Program-made: the position numbers and the translations under genes | NCBI GenBank assembly: GCA_023421735.1 | Contig: JAEZSP010000090.1 | Span: forward strand, 1-38,586 | Length of the DNA: 38,586 nucleotides | From: Bacillota bacterium | GTDB lineage: Bacteria > Bacillota_A > Clostridia > Christensenellales > Aristaeellaceae | Direction of reading: 5' to 3' | Notes under the pieces: generated by a model | What the model saw: only the letters and a program-made list of their open reading frames with translations | Databases searched by the model: none | What the model was told of the DNA's origin: nothing | In this document: piece after piece, positions 28,109-35,548 of the stretch | How the letters are laid out: every line of letters starts with the position of its first letter | Numbering within the stretch: the stretch's first letter is position 1

Positions 28109-28139
28109 GATCTCCCGGGGACTGAGTCCCCGGGAGATC
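28109..28139. repeat. 31-bp perfect palindrome between convergent genes
   Basis: Arms of 15 bp, GATCTCCCGGGGACT and its exact complement, around one G. The 19-bp core (28115-28133) matches the minus strand of 19627-19645 at 17 positions, so it belongs to a dispersed hairpin sequence. It may end transcription from both sides. Confidence 0.65.
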
Positions 28140-28207
28140 CAAAACATCATGAAAAGATCGCGGTCAGCAAGGGATTTTCAAGGGCAGCGCACGCACCTGT
28201 CTCAACT

Positions 28208-28852
28208 TCATGACTGAAACACCAGCGCGATGGCCGCATCGACAAATGCCTGATTGAGGCCGACGACATGCCAGGCGGCATCCGTTTCGTTGTAGCGGGC
28301 GACATAGGCGGGCACATCGCCGTAGGAATAGCAGGAAAGGTCGAGGAGGTAGGAAGCGGGCTGCGCAGCGGCATCTCCGGTCAGGGAAAACATGCCGACA
28401 TTGGCCCACGCGCCATCCGCAAGGGCAAAGACGGCAAAATCGCCGGCGCCGATCACATAGGCGGGCACGACCGAATTGGCGGGCGCCGCGTCTCCCTCAG
28501 CGTAGAAGTCAAATCCTTCCTCTGCAACCGCCTCGTTTAAAAGAGCGGTGACGATCGCCGTCTGATCTGCGTAGGTCATAAGAAGGTAGGTGTTATAATC
28601 CATATCGGTCGCCTTGATGGCGATGAGGGTGCGCAGGTAATCCAGATCCGCGTCGTCGAGTGCGGAAATCGCGTTCGCGTAGCGGTTCCACTCGCCCGCA
28701 TCGGGCGCGGCGACGCCCGTTTCCGCAGCCGAAAAATCGACTGCCCCGCCGGTCGCGTCTGTGACAATGGGAAGTGCGCCTGCCGTTTCGGCATATGCGG
28801 ATGTCAACGCGAAGAGGAGTACCATGCACAAGCAAATCAAACGTTTCGTCAT
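28208..28852 (-). CDS. Secreted protein of unknown function
   Basis: 214 residues. A clear signal peptide, MTKRLICLCMVLLFALTSAYA, probably cleaved after AYA, gives a small acidic exported protein with no lipobox. The mature part is rich in Ala and Asp and reads as helices (ANAISALDDADLDYLRTLIAI, DYNTYLLMTYADQTAIVTALL) followed by beta-strands, ending VFQS. No family is recognised. ATG 28852 follows GGAGG by 10 nt. It is divergent from the next gene, also a small exported protein, with which it shares a 135-bp promoter region. Confidence 0.72.
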   Translation of the reverse strand: MTKRLICLCMVLLFALTSAYAETAGALPIVTDATGGAVDFSAAETGVAAPDAGEWNRYANAISALDDADLDYLRTLIAIKATDMDYNTYLLMTYADQTAIVTALLNEAVAEEGFDFYAEGDAAPANSVVPAYVIGAGDFAVFALADGAWANVGMFSLTGDAAAQPASYLLDLSCYSYGDVPAYVARYNETDAAWHVVGLNQAFVDAAIALVFQS

Positions 28853-28888
28853 TTCTTTATTTCCTCCGATGAAATGCATTGGAATTAC

Positions 28889-28917
28889 ATATTAACACAT
28901 ATTCCACACACATTCAA
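28889..28917 (-). promoter_or_regulatory. Promoter of the secreted protein gene
   Basis: Minus strand TTGAAT (28917-28912), 17 bp, TAATAT (28894-28889) preceded by TGT. Confidence 0.45.
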
Positions 28918-28987
28918 TATACATAACCATGAACTTTCTGGTAAAAGTGTTAGTCTAAAGTACCGATCGATCATTGGAGGTAGCCAC

Positions 28988-29482
28988 ATGAAATTCCCGC
29001 GCAAATTTCTCGCCGCCGTACTCGCTCTGTCAATTGCACTCGCCGCCCCGGCATTGGCGCTCACCCTCCCAAGCTCATTTGTGTTCACGGATAAAGTGCC
29101 CAACGGTCCCTTCGATGGCATCGTGATCGCAAAAACGGCGACGTTTTACGCGACGAGCGGACAGGTATCGACTCTTGATCGCGGCACGACGCTTACGCTG
29201 CGCGGCATGAAAAACGCTTCCTATGCCAAGGCTACCTACAATGGCACGAACGGCTACATCAATGTGAAAAATGTCATGATGCTTGTCGGCATCAGCGCGC
29301 GCGTGCGCACCGATTGCTGGGCATATGAATATGGCGGCGACCAGAAGGCGAAGCTCTCCTCCGGCGCCAAGGTCTACATGGTTGGGCGCTATACCGATCA
29401 AAACGGCACGCTCTGGCTCCTGTGTACGAACAAGAGCGGCACTGCCCTCGCATATATTAAAAGAGCCAACCTCTACCGCTGA
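28988..29482 (+). CDS. Secreted protein with SH3-like repeats
   Basis: 164 residues. A signal peptide (KFPRKFLAAVLALSIALAAPALA) is followed by two modules of about 65 residues resembling bacterial SH3 domains: the first with TATFYATSGQVSTLDRGTTLTLRG and YNGTNGYINVKNVM, the second with VRTDCWAYEYGGDQKAKLSSG and LWLLCTNKSGTALAYIKRANLY. Such modules bind cell-wall peptides or glycans. There is no catalytic domain. GGAGG stands 7 nt before ATG 28988, which also gives the clean signal peptide. A terminator follows. Confidence 0.75.
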   Translation: MKFPRKFLAAVLALSIALAAPALALTLPSSFVFTDKVPNGPFDGIVIAKTATFYATSGQVSTLDRGTTLTLRGMKNASYAKATYNGTNGYINVKNVMMLVGISARVRTDCWAYEYGGDQKAKLSSGAKVYMVGRYTDQNGTLWLLCTNKSGTALAYIKRANLYR

Positions 29483-29492
29483 TCAAAGATAG

Positions 29493-29519
29493 GCGCCCGC
29501 AGGAAATGGGCGCCTTTTC
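29493..29519 (+). terminator. Intrinsic terminator
   Basis: GGCGCCC, 9-nt loop, GGGCGCC, then TTTT. It closes the SH3-like gene and lies 7 bp before the end of the convergent GNAT gene. Confidence 0.75.
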
Positions 29520-29525
29520 CATCGG

Positions 29526-29963
29526 TCAGGTATCCATCCGTACGAGGGTCCGCAGCGCCCGGTTGCGATAGTTGAGATCTGTGCGCAGCTCAAATCCCAT
29601 CTTCTCCCAGAAACCGTTCCCGATCTGGTTTCTTTGAAACACCACCAAAGCAACCTTCGATATGTTCTCCGTTCGAAGTGCAAAAAGCGCCGCTTCCACA
29701 AGCGCGCGGCCGCGCCCCGTGCCGCGCAGGGACTTGTCCACCGCCGTGTGATGGATGTACCCGCGCCGTCCGTCGTGACCTGCCAAAATAACGCCGTTTA
29801 TCGCACCGTCGTCCACGCTCACGAAGCATGTATTCGGATTGCGCAGCAGGTACTTTTCGATTCCCGCGCGCGAATCATCCACGTCGTTGAGCCCCATTCC
29901 CTCCGTGCGCTCCCATAAGGCCCGCACTTCGTCATAATCCGCCATTGTCATCAGCCGAAGCAT
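29526..29963 (-). CDS. GNAT family N-acetyltransferase
   Basis: 145 residues, a single GNAT domain. The opening is LRLMTMADYDEVRALWERTEGMG; the acetyl-CoA loop is LRGTGRGRALVEAAL (about 90-104), and the C-terminal part has NQIGNGFWEKMGFELR. It resembles small YpeA-like acetyltransferases; the acceptor is unknown. ATG 29963 follows GGGGTGAAGAAT. The gene is divergent from a second GNAT, 41 bp away. Confidence 0.85.
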   Translation of the reverse strand: MLRLMTMADYDEVRALWERTEGMGLNDVDDSRAGIEKYLLRNPNTCFVSVDDGAINGVILAGHDGRRGYIHHTAVDKSLRGTGRGRALVEAALFALRTENISKVALVVFQRNQIGNGFWEKMGFELRTDLNYRNRALRTLVRMDT

Positions 29964-29982
29964 ATTCTTCACCCCATGAATA

Positions 29983-30011
29983 ATTATACATACGGAGGCT
30001 TTATATGTCAA
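29983..30011 (-). promoter_or_regulatory. Fully consensus promoter of the GNAT gene
   Basis: Minus strand TTGACA (30011-30006), 17 bp, TATAAT (29988-29983): all twelve bases match sigma-A. The -35 lies within the first codons of the divergent gene. Transcription would start near 29976, leaving a leader of only about 13 nt. Confidence 0.8.
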
Positions 30012-30895
30012 TCATATTCACAAATTATGCATCCGTGCCGGGGATCACGCCGGATTACCGCGCCGTGCGGGAGATGCTTGTCACAATCGGCTACCGGGAA
30101 TTTACATATGCACGCTGGGATTGGATGGCGACACACGGTTATCTCCAAACCACCCAAATCGGTCGCATGGGGCTCTGGATGGAGGCAGAACGCGTGGTTG
30201 GCGCGGCGCTTTTTGATTGCAGGCCCGGCGACACGTTTCTGATGTGCCTGCCGGGCTACGAGTTCCTGCGAAAAGAGATGCTCGGCTATGCGCGGACGCA
30301 CCTGCGCGGGCCTGACGGCTTGCGCATCGTCATCCCGGAGACCGACCGCGCCTACCAGGCGCTTGCCGCGGCGGCAGGGCTCACTCCCACACCGGATGCG
30401 GAACACGACGCAGCGTTCTTTGTGGGTGAGACGCCGCTTGATTATGTGCTCCCCGCGGGCTACCGAATGACCGACATGCGTGAAACGTACGATATGTATC
30501 AGTATGGGCGCGTCTTGTGGAAGGGCTTCAACCACGAAATAAACGGCGAGGGTGCCTATGACGATGTGCCGCACAAATCATGGTGCGACGTAGACGGCGA
30601 AATGAAGCGCGAGAACGTCGATCTGTCTCTCAAGATCGCGGCCGTCGCCCCGGACGGCAATTTCAGCGCCTATTGCGGCATATGGTTCGAACCGCGCGCG
30701 GGCTTCGCCGTCATCGAACCGGTCGCCACCGACCCAGCCCACCGCAAAAAGGGTCTGGGCAAGGCGGTTGTACTGGAGGGAATCCGCCGCGCGGCAGCGA
30801 TGGGCGCGCGGCGCGCCATCGTCGGCTCCAGTCAGCAATTTTATTATTCCATCGGCATGCGGCCCTACGCAACAAACACCCTTTGGCGGGATTGA
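30005..30895 (+). CDS. GNAT family acetyltransferase with N-terminal extension
   Basis: 296 residues. The C-terminal half is a GNAT domain with AVIEPVATDPAHRKKGLGKAVVLEGIRRA (acetyl-CoA loop RKKGLGKA) and ARRAIVGSSQQFYYSIGMRP. The first 140 residues resemble a degenerate first GNAT-like half, as in two-domain acetyltransferases, but lack the Gly-rich loop. GGAGG stands 6 nt before the ATG. No separate promoter is evident; the upstream 41 bp are largely taken by the divergent promoter. The substrate is unknown. Confidence 0.82.
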   Translation: MSIIFTNYASVPGITPDYRAVREMLVTIGYREFTYARWDWMATHGYLQTTQIGRMGLWMEAERVVGAALFDCRPGDTFLMCLPGYEFLRKEMLGYARTHLRGPDGLRIVIPETDRAYQALAAAAGLTPTPDAEHDAAFFVGETPLDYVLPAGYRMTDMRETYDMYQYGRVLWKGFNHEINGEGAYDDVPHKSWCDVDGEMKRENVDLSLKIAAVAPDGNFSAYCGIWFEPRAGFAVIEPVATDPAHRKKGLGKAVVLEGIRRAAAMGARRAIVGSSQQFYYSIGMRPYATNTLWRD

Positions 30896-30911
30896 CCAAA
30901 CGTTGCGTTTG

Positions 30912-30941
30912 TTGCGCAGGGGGGTGCCCATCTGGTAAAAT
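30912..30941 (+). promoter_or_regulatory. Promoter of the HTH-desulfoferrodoxin gene
   Basis: Extended -10 TGG-TAAAAT (-10 at 30936-30941) with a weak -35 TTGCGC (30912-30917) at 18 bp. A small hairpin CAAACG/CGTTTG precedes it. Confidence 0.5.
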
Positions 30942-30962
30942 CATCTGTGGGAGGTGATCGAA

Positions 30963-31547
30963 ATGGATCCAAGGTCTACGGGCGCGCTCATACGCGCACG
31001 CAGGTTGGAGCATGGGCTTACGCAGCTTGCACTCGCGCAGCGGCTGAACGTGACCGACCGCGCGGTTTCGAAGTGGGAACGCGGCGTGGGCCTGCCGGAC
31101 GTGGGCACGCTCGCTGCATTGGCGCATGAACTCGATATGCGCGTCGAGGATCTGCTTGCGGGAAGCCTTCCGGAAAACGAGCCGACAGGAGGCAACATGA
31201 AAAAATCTTCGTTTTACTTCTGCCCCACATGCGGCAATTTTGCGATGAGCGCTGCGCCCATCTCTGTCGCGTGCTGCGGACGTACGATTGCGGCGGCATC
31301 GGCGCAAAAGCCCGACCCCGCGCACGCAATGCGCATTGAGATCGTCGACGGCGAGCGCTACCTCACGATCGATCACCCCATGGACAAGGAACACTACGTG
31401 AACTTCATCGCACTTTTGTCGCCACCTGGCGTCACACTCGTCCGGCAGTATCCGCAATGGCCTGCCGAGGCGCGCTTTCCGCTGCGGAGTCGGGGAAAGC
31501 TCGTGTGGAACTGCACGGCGGATGGACTGTTCCAAATGGAGATCTGA
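30963..31547 (+). CDS. HTH protein fused to a desulfoferrodoxin-like domain
   Basis: 194 residues. Residues 5-66 are an XRE helix-turn-helix (LTQLALAQRLNVTDRAVSKW). From 85 on there is a desulforedoxin-type centre, CPTC (87-90) and CC (104-105), then a superoxide-reductase-like fold with IDHPMDKEHYVNFIALL. The iron ligands of superoxide reductase map to His121, His138, His144 and Cys184, but the last histidine of the CxxH motif is Asp187 here (CTADG). The architecture suggests a DNA-binding sensor of oxidants or iron rather than a working reductase. GGAGG stands 8 nt before ATG 30963; an upstream GTG is possible. Confidence 0.8.
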   Translation: MDPRSTGALIRARRLEHGLTQLALAQRLNVTDRAVSKWERGVGLPDVGTLAALAHELDMRVEDLLAGSLPENEPTGGNMKKSSFYFCPTCGNFAMSAAPISVACCGRTIAAASAQKPDPAHAMRIEIVDGERYLTIDHPMDKEHYVNFIALLSPPGVTLVRQYPQWPAEARFPLRSRGKLVWNCTADGLFQMEI

Positions 31548-31580
31548 CTCGAATTTCGGTTGCAATCGTCCCTCGATCGG

Positions 31581-31608
31581 TGTACAGGGCGATTTTTCGT
31601 GCTATAAT
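31581..31608 (+). promoter_or_regulatory. Promoter of the zinc ribbon gene
   Basis: TGTACA (31581-31586), 16 bp, then TATAAT (31603-31608) preceded by TGC, an extended -10. Confidence 0.6.
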
Positions 31609-31642
31609 GAATGAGGCCATGACACAGATGGGAGGCATTCAT

Positions 31643-31870
31643 ATGGCATATGAGCAGGGTGGAAAAAAGCAATATTCCTGTCCGAAATGCGGCTGCAGAT
31701 CGTATGTGAGCGACCAATTTCAGGCGACAGGCGGTAACTTTGCGAAGATATTCGACGTGCAAAACAAGAAGTTCATTACCGTCTCTTGTGAGCAATGCGG
31801 CTACACCGAACTGTACCGCGCGCAGACCTCGAGCGGCATGAACATCCTTGATTTCTTGCTCAATCATTGA
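31643..31870 (+). CDS. Small zinc ribbon protein
   Basis: 75 residues. Two cysteine pairs, CPKCGCRSYVSDQF and SCEQCGYTELYR, form a zinc ribbon resembling the PF09855 family of nucleic-acid-binding-like proteins. Between them lies TGGNFAKIFDVQNKKFITV. GGAGG is 7 nt before ATG 31643. It has its own promoter and a terminator-like hairpin after it, so it is probably monocistronic. The target is unknown. Confidence 0.82.
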   Translation: MAYEQGGKKQYSCPKCGCRSYVSDQFQATGGNFAKIFDVQNKKFITVSCEQCGYTELYRAQTSSGMNILDFLLNH

Positions 31871-31933
31871 ATTTCGTCATTATGCACAAGCTAAAATACG
31901 ATATTTGTGCGCATTAACGGAGAAAAACAGGCC

Positions 31934-31970
31934 AAGGACGCCGTCGGTGCTTACATCGAAGCGTCCTTTT
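31934..31970 (+). terminator. Terminator-like hairpin after the zinc ribbon gene
   Basis: AAGGACGC (31934-31941) and GCGTCCTT (31961-31968) with a 19-nt loop and TTTT. It sits directly upstream of the next -10 element. Confidence 0.6.
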
Positions 31971-31971
31971 G

Positions 31972-31980
31972 TGTTATAAT
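31972..31980 (+). promoter_or_regulatory. Extended -10 promoter
   Basis: TGT followed by TATAAT (31975-31980), no good -35; the gene starts 22 bp downstream. Confidence 0.5.
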
Positions 31981-32002
31981 AAATAAGAAGGGAGTGAAGC
32001 AA

Positions 32003-32341
32003 ATGAAAATGGCAGGCAAACAGGTGACACATCGTCGATTCGGCAACGGGGTCATCAAATCCTGCGAGAACGGCGTGATCCATGTCCTCTTTCAGGACTA
32101 CGGTACGCGCAGGTTCCACTACCCGGAAGCGTTCGATCGCTTTTTGACGACGGACGACGAGGAACTCTCCGCATGCACGAGGGAGGAACTTGGCGCGTGG
32201 AAACTTGGGCAGCAGGCCGAGGACGCGCGCGTCATTCAACTCTGCATCCAGCGCGTGCGCGAAGCACAAACTAAAAAGACCGCAAAAAGCAAACCGACCA
32301 CGAAGACGACAAAGACGGCAAAGGCCGCCGCAAAGAAGTAG
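32003..32341 (+). CDS. Small protein with Tudor-like N-terminus and basic tail
   Basis: 112 residues. Residues 5-48 (GKQVTHRRFGNGVIKSC, IHVLFQDYGTRRFHYPEAF) match the pattern G-x-x-V-x-H-x-x-F-G-x-G seen in the small beta-barrel at the C-terminus of UvrD/PcrA helicases and in CarD-like RNA polymerase binders. A helical stretch follows, then a tail (90-112) of almost only Lys, Thr and Ala, like histone H1 tails. DNA or RNA polymerase binding is therefore plausible, but not shown. GGGAG stands 8 nt before the ATG. Confidence 0.7.
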   Translation: MKMAGKQVTHRRFGNGVIKSCENGVIHVLFQDYGTRRFHYPEAFDRFLTTDDEELSACTREELGAWKLGQQAEDARVIQLCIQRVREAQTKKTAKSKPTTKTTKTAKAAAKK

Positions 32342-32385
32342 GCAGCCGGGGTGCGGTTTCCCGCCCCTGATGCATGCCAACTCCG

Positions 32386-32419
32386 AAAATCCCATGAACA
32401 ATGGGATTTTTGTTTTTTT
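32386..32419. terminator. Bidirectional terminator
   Basis: AAAATCCCAT, 5-nt loop, ATGGGATTTT, with T-rich sequence on the plus side and TTTT within the stem on the minus side. It separates the convergent small gene and sbcC. Confidence 0.85.
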
Positions 32420-32434
32420 GGGGGATCGTTGCCC

Positions 32435-35400
32435 TTATTCCACCATCGCCTCGCTGCCCGCGCGCGTCCGTTTGACGAGTATGCGGCGTTCGATGCGTGT
32501 TTTCAGCTCGGCGACGTGGGAGATGATGCCGATGAGTTTGTCGCCGCCCGCAAGCGTTGCGAGCACGGAAACGACCTGGTCGAGCGTCTCGGCGTCGAGG
32601 GAACCAAACCCCTCGTCCACAAAAAGCGCATCCGCCGCAGCGCCGCCCGCCATGTGACGGATGACATCCGCAAAGCCAAGCGCCAGCGCGAGCGAGGCCA
32701 TGAACGACTCGCCGCCGGAGAGCGAACGCACGCTGCGTTCGCGCCCGGTGAAGCGGTCAAGTGCGTTGAGTTCCAGTCCGGTCTGCACGCGCAAATCTCC
32801 CGCCTCACGTGCCCGAATCAGCTCATAGCGTCCATCCGTCATGGAGAAAAGTCGCACATTTGCCTGGCGGATTACGCGGGAAAAGTGGTCGATGAGGATG
32901 TAGCGTTCAAACGTGATCTTGCCGACGCCCTGATGATTTTTGCCGCCCGCCACATTCGCAAGCTGGAGTGCCTCGGCATAGCGCACCTCGAGTGCGGAGA
33001 ACCGGGCATAATCGCGTGCCACATCGCGCGCCACACGCGCGTTCCGCTCCAGTCTGCGCGCAATTTCATCCTCCGCGCCCGTCGCCTCATCCAATGCGTT
33101 TCGTGCCGCATCGCGGGCATCCTCGAGCGCGGTCTCGTCCGCGCGCATATTGCCCGCGACCGCTATTTTCAACTCCGCAACCTTGCGATCATGATAGAAA
33201 TAGGCGCGTGCATGCTCTTCAATCTCCGCGCGCAAATCATTCACATCTGCGGATAGAATCGCTGCAGCACGGTAATCCGCCTCGTCCCGGAATCCGGCTT
33301 CGCGGATTGCGCGCGCGAACGCCTCTGCGGATCCCTTTTCCTCCGCACGTCGTGCGGCAAGCTGCGTTTCAAGCAGTTTTCCGCGATCATGTCCGGAAAC
33401 GATTGCCATTTCACACGCCGCAAGCGCATCCGCCGCAGCCTTTTGTGCCGCCTCCCACTCGGCCACCTCCTTGCGCAGGCGTGCAATGGTGCGGGCGGCG
33501 GACGCGCTGTCCGGAAATTCCGCCTCGGCTGTGAAACGGGCGACGGCGTCCGCAAGCGAACGCGCCGTCACTGCACATTCCTCGCGCGCGCGTGCCCGCG
33601 CATCCCATGCTGCTTGAAGGGTCGGCAACGCTGCGGCCCGTTTATCCCGTTCTGAAACCAGTCGCACGTCTTCGTCCGCCAACGCCCGCCAGCGCAGGCA
33701 GTTTTTCTGTGCCATTTGTGCGGCGCCTGCATGCGCCCGCTCCAAGTTTTCAAGGCGCGCAAGCATATCGGGTAAAGCTGCGCCATCCTCTGCCGCAAGA
33801 TCCCGGTATTCTTCCTTCAATTCCTCAAATCGCTCCGCAAGCGCCTTGCGCGCAGACTGCGCCTCGGCGGCACGCTGCTGGGACAGCGCACGCGCGTCAT
33901 TCAGCGCACGCTCTGCCGCTTCAAGCGCCGCCTGATCCGGGGCATTTTCAGAAAGCCGTGCCGGGAACGGATGCGCGCATGAGCCGCAGACCGGGCACGG
34001 CGCACCATCTGCCAGGGTAGAGGCCATGATTCCCGCCTGCGCGGCAAAAAACGCGCTTCGCACCGCGTCGTATACACGGGACGAGCTGCCCTCCGCTTCG
34101 AGGACACGCGTAACCTCTATGCGCAAAGCGTCGTATGCCCCCCGCTCCTTTTTCAGTTGTGAAAGCTTTCCGCGCAGCTTGCGGGCATTGTTTTCTCCTT
34201 CGAGCGCAGCGCGGCGAACACCTTCCTCCCCTACGAGCGCGGCCTGCGCAGGCATGGTTTCCTTCCGGCGGATGTCAACCGCGGCGATGCGCGCTTCGCA
34301 CTGCGTCAATGCCACGCGCGCCTCGTTTGCCGCAGATTCCGCTGCCGCGCGGGCTGCCTCCGCCGCAACGCAGCGCGCGCGCAGACCGTCCGCCTCCTCA
34401 TATTTGGGAAAGAGCCCCTCGATCCGGATCGCCCGCACACGCGCATCCTCGGCGCTTGTGCGTCCGACCTCCGCCTGATCGAGCGCGGCGCGGCACATGA
34501 AAAGCCGCATCGCATGTTTTTCATTTTCCGTGCGCACCGCTTCAAGGTCTTTTTCTCCCGTCCGCACCAGGGTGCCCGCCGCGATGCATGCCGTTTCCGC
34601 CGGCGCAATCTTCTCCGCGCGCTGCGCGCGTGCAAGCGTCTCCCGCTTCGCCGCGATTTCCGCTTCGCGCGACGAAAGAGCTGCAAGCGCCTTTTCGCTC
34701 AACGCGAGCGCGTCAAACTCTGCATTCCGTTTTTTTGCATCCGTAATCTGCGCGATCACCGCATCAAGCGACCGCATTTGCTTTTCTCGCCGCGCCCGCG
34801 CATCCACACGCTTTTTTTCGTCTGTGGCAATCTGTGCGTGCAGAAGCGTCAAAAAATCCTTCGTACGGTAGGCGGATGGCTCGATCGCCCCTGCCTCGGA
34901 CAATTCGGCCTGCGCGAATCGTGCCTCAATCAGCGCCTTGAGTGGCGCATGGTCCCGCCCGATCGCGGCTGCGCGCGCGGACAGTTCCTTTTGAAAAAGC
35001 TCAAATACCTGCGTATCAAAAATTGCACGCAAAATCGGTTCCCGATCCTGTGTATCCGCCATCAGAAGACGATTGAATTCCCCCTGCGCAATCATCATGA
35101 TCTTCGAAAAGTGTTCGTGGCGAATGCCGATCAGATCAGCCACCGCCTCGTCCACGCGCCTCGCACCTTCGACGACCGCGCCGTCGGGATATGTCAAAAC
35201 AGCATTATCCTTCTCGCGCGTCATGCCGCCGCCGCGCCGCGCGGGCCTCAGATACTCCATGTTGCGCCGCGCCTCATAGACCTTCCCGCTGTGGGAAAAA
35301 CGCAGAAGCACATAGGTCTGCGTATCATCCGCGGCGATATCCGCGCGCAACACCCGCGCATCTCCGCGCGCGTCGCCGCTCGCGCGACCATAGAGGGCAT

Positions 35401-35548
35401 ACATAATCGCGTCAAAAATCGTCGTCTTGCCCGCACCCGTATCTCCGCAGATCAGATAGAGCCCGCTCTCGCCCAACCGCGTCATGTCGAGCGCGGTTTT
35501 GTTTGCATATGATCCAAACGCCTGCATTTCCAGATAGATCGGCTTCAT
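32435..35548 (-). CDS. sbcC: Exonuclease subunit SbcC
   Basis: 1037 residues, normal length for this SMC-like ATPase. Walker A is in LICGDTGAGKTTIFDAIMYAL near residue 35. Long coiled-coil arms rich in Ala, Glu and Arg run to the zinc hook CPVCGS at about 500 and back. The signature VRSLSGGESFMASLALALGF and Walker B LFVDEGFGSLD are near the C-terminus. With SbcD it opens hairpins and trims DNA ends. Its ATG overlaps the sbcD stop by 4 bp (ATGA). The arms are unusually alanine-rich, in line with the GC content. Confidence 0.95.
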   Translation of the reverse strand: MKPIYLEMQAFGSYANKTALDMTRLGESGLYLICGDTGAGKTTIFDAIMYALYGRASGDARGDARVLRADIAADDTQTYVLLRFSHSGKVYEARRNMEYLRPARRGGGMTREKDNAVLTYPDGAVVEGARRVDEAVADLIGIRHEHFSKIMMIAQGEFNRLLMADTQDREPILRAIFDTQVFELFQKELSARAAAIGRDHAPLKALIEARFAQAELSEAGAIEPSAYRTKDFLTLLHAQIATDEKKRVDARARREKQMRSLDAVIAQITDAKKRNAEFDALALSEKALAALSSREAEIAAKRETLARAQRAEKIAPAETACIAAGTLVRTGEKDLEAVRTENEKHAMRLFMCRAALDQAEVGRTSAEDARVRAIRIEGLFPKYEEADGLRARCVAAEAARAAAESAANEARVALTQCEARIAAVDIRRKETMPAQAALVGEEGVRRAALEGENNARKLRGKLSQLKKERGAYDALRIEVTRVLEAEGSSSRVYDAVRSAFFAAQAGIMASTLADGAPCPVCGSCAHPFPARLSENAPDQAALEAAERALNDARALSQQRAAEAQSARKALAERFEELKEEYRDLAAEDGAALPDMLARLENLERAHAGAAQMAQKNCLRWRALADEDVRLVSERDKRAAALPTLQAAWDARARAREECAVTARSLADAVARFTAEAEFPDSASAARTIARLRKEVAEWEAAQKAAADALAACEMAIVSGHDRGKLLETQLAARRAEEKGSAEAFARAIREAGFRDEADYRAAAILSADVNDLRAEIEEHARAYFYHDRKVAELKIAVAGNMRADETALEDARDAARNALDEATGAEDEIARRLERNARVARDVARDYARFSALEVRYAEALQLANVAGGKNHQGVGKITFERYILIDHFSRVIRQANVRLFSMTDGRYELIRAREAGDLRVQTGLELNALDRFTGRERSVRSLSGGESFMASLALALGFADVIRHMAGGAAADALFVDEGFGSLDAETLDQVVSVLATLAGGDKLIGIISHVAELKTRIERRILVKRTRAGSEAMVE

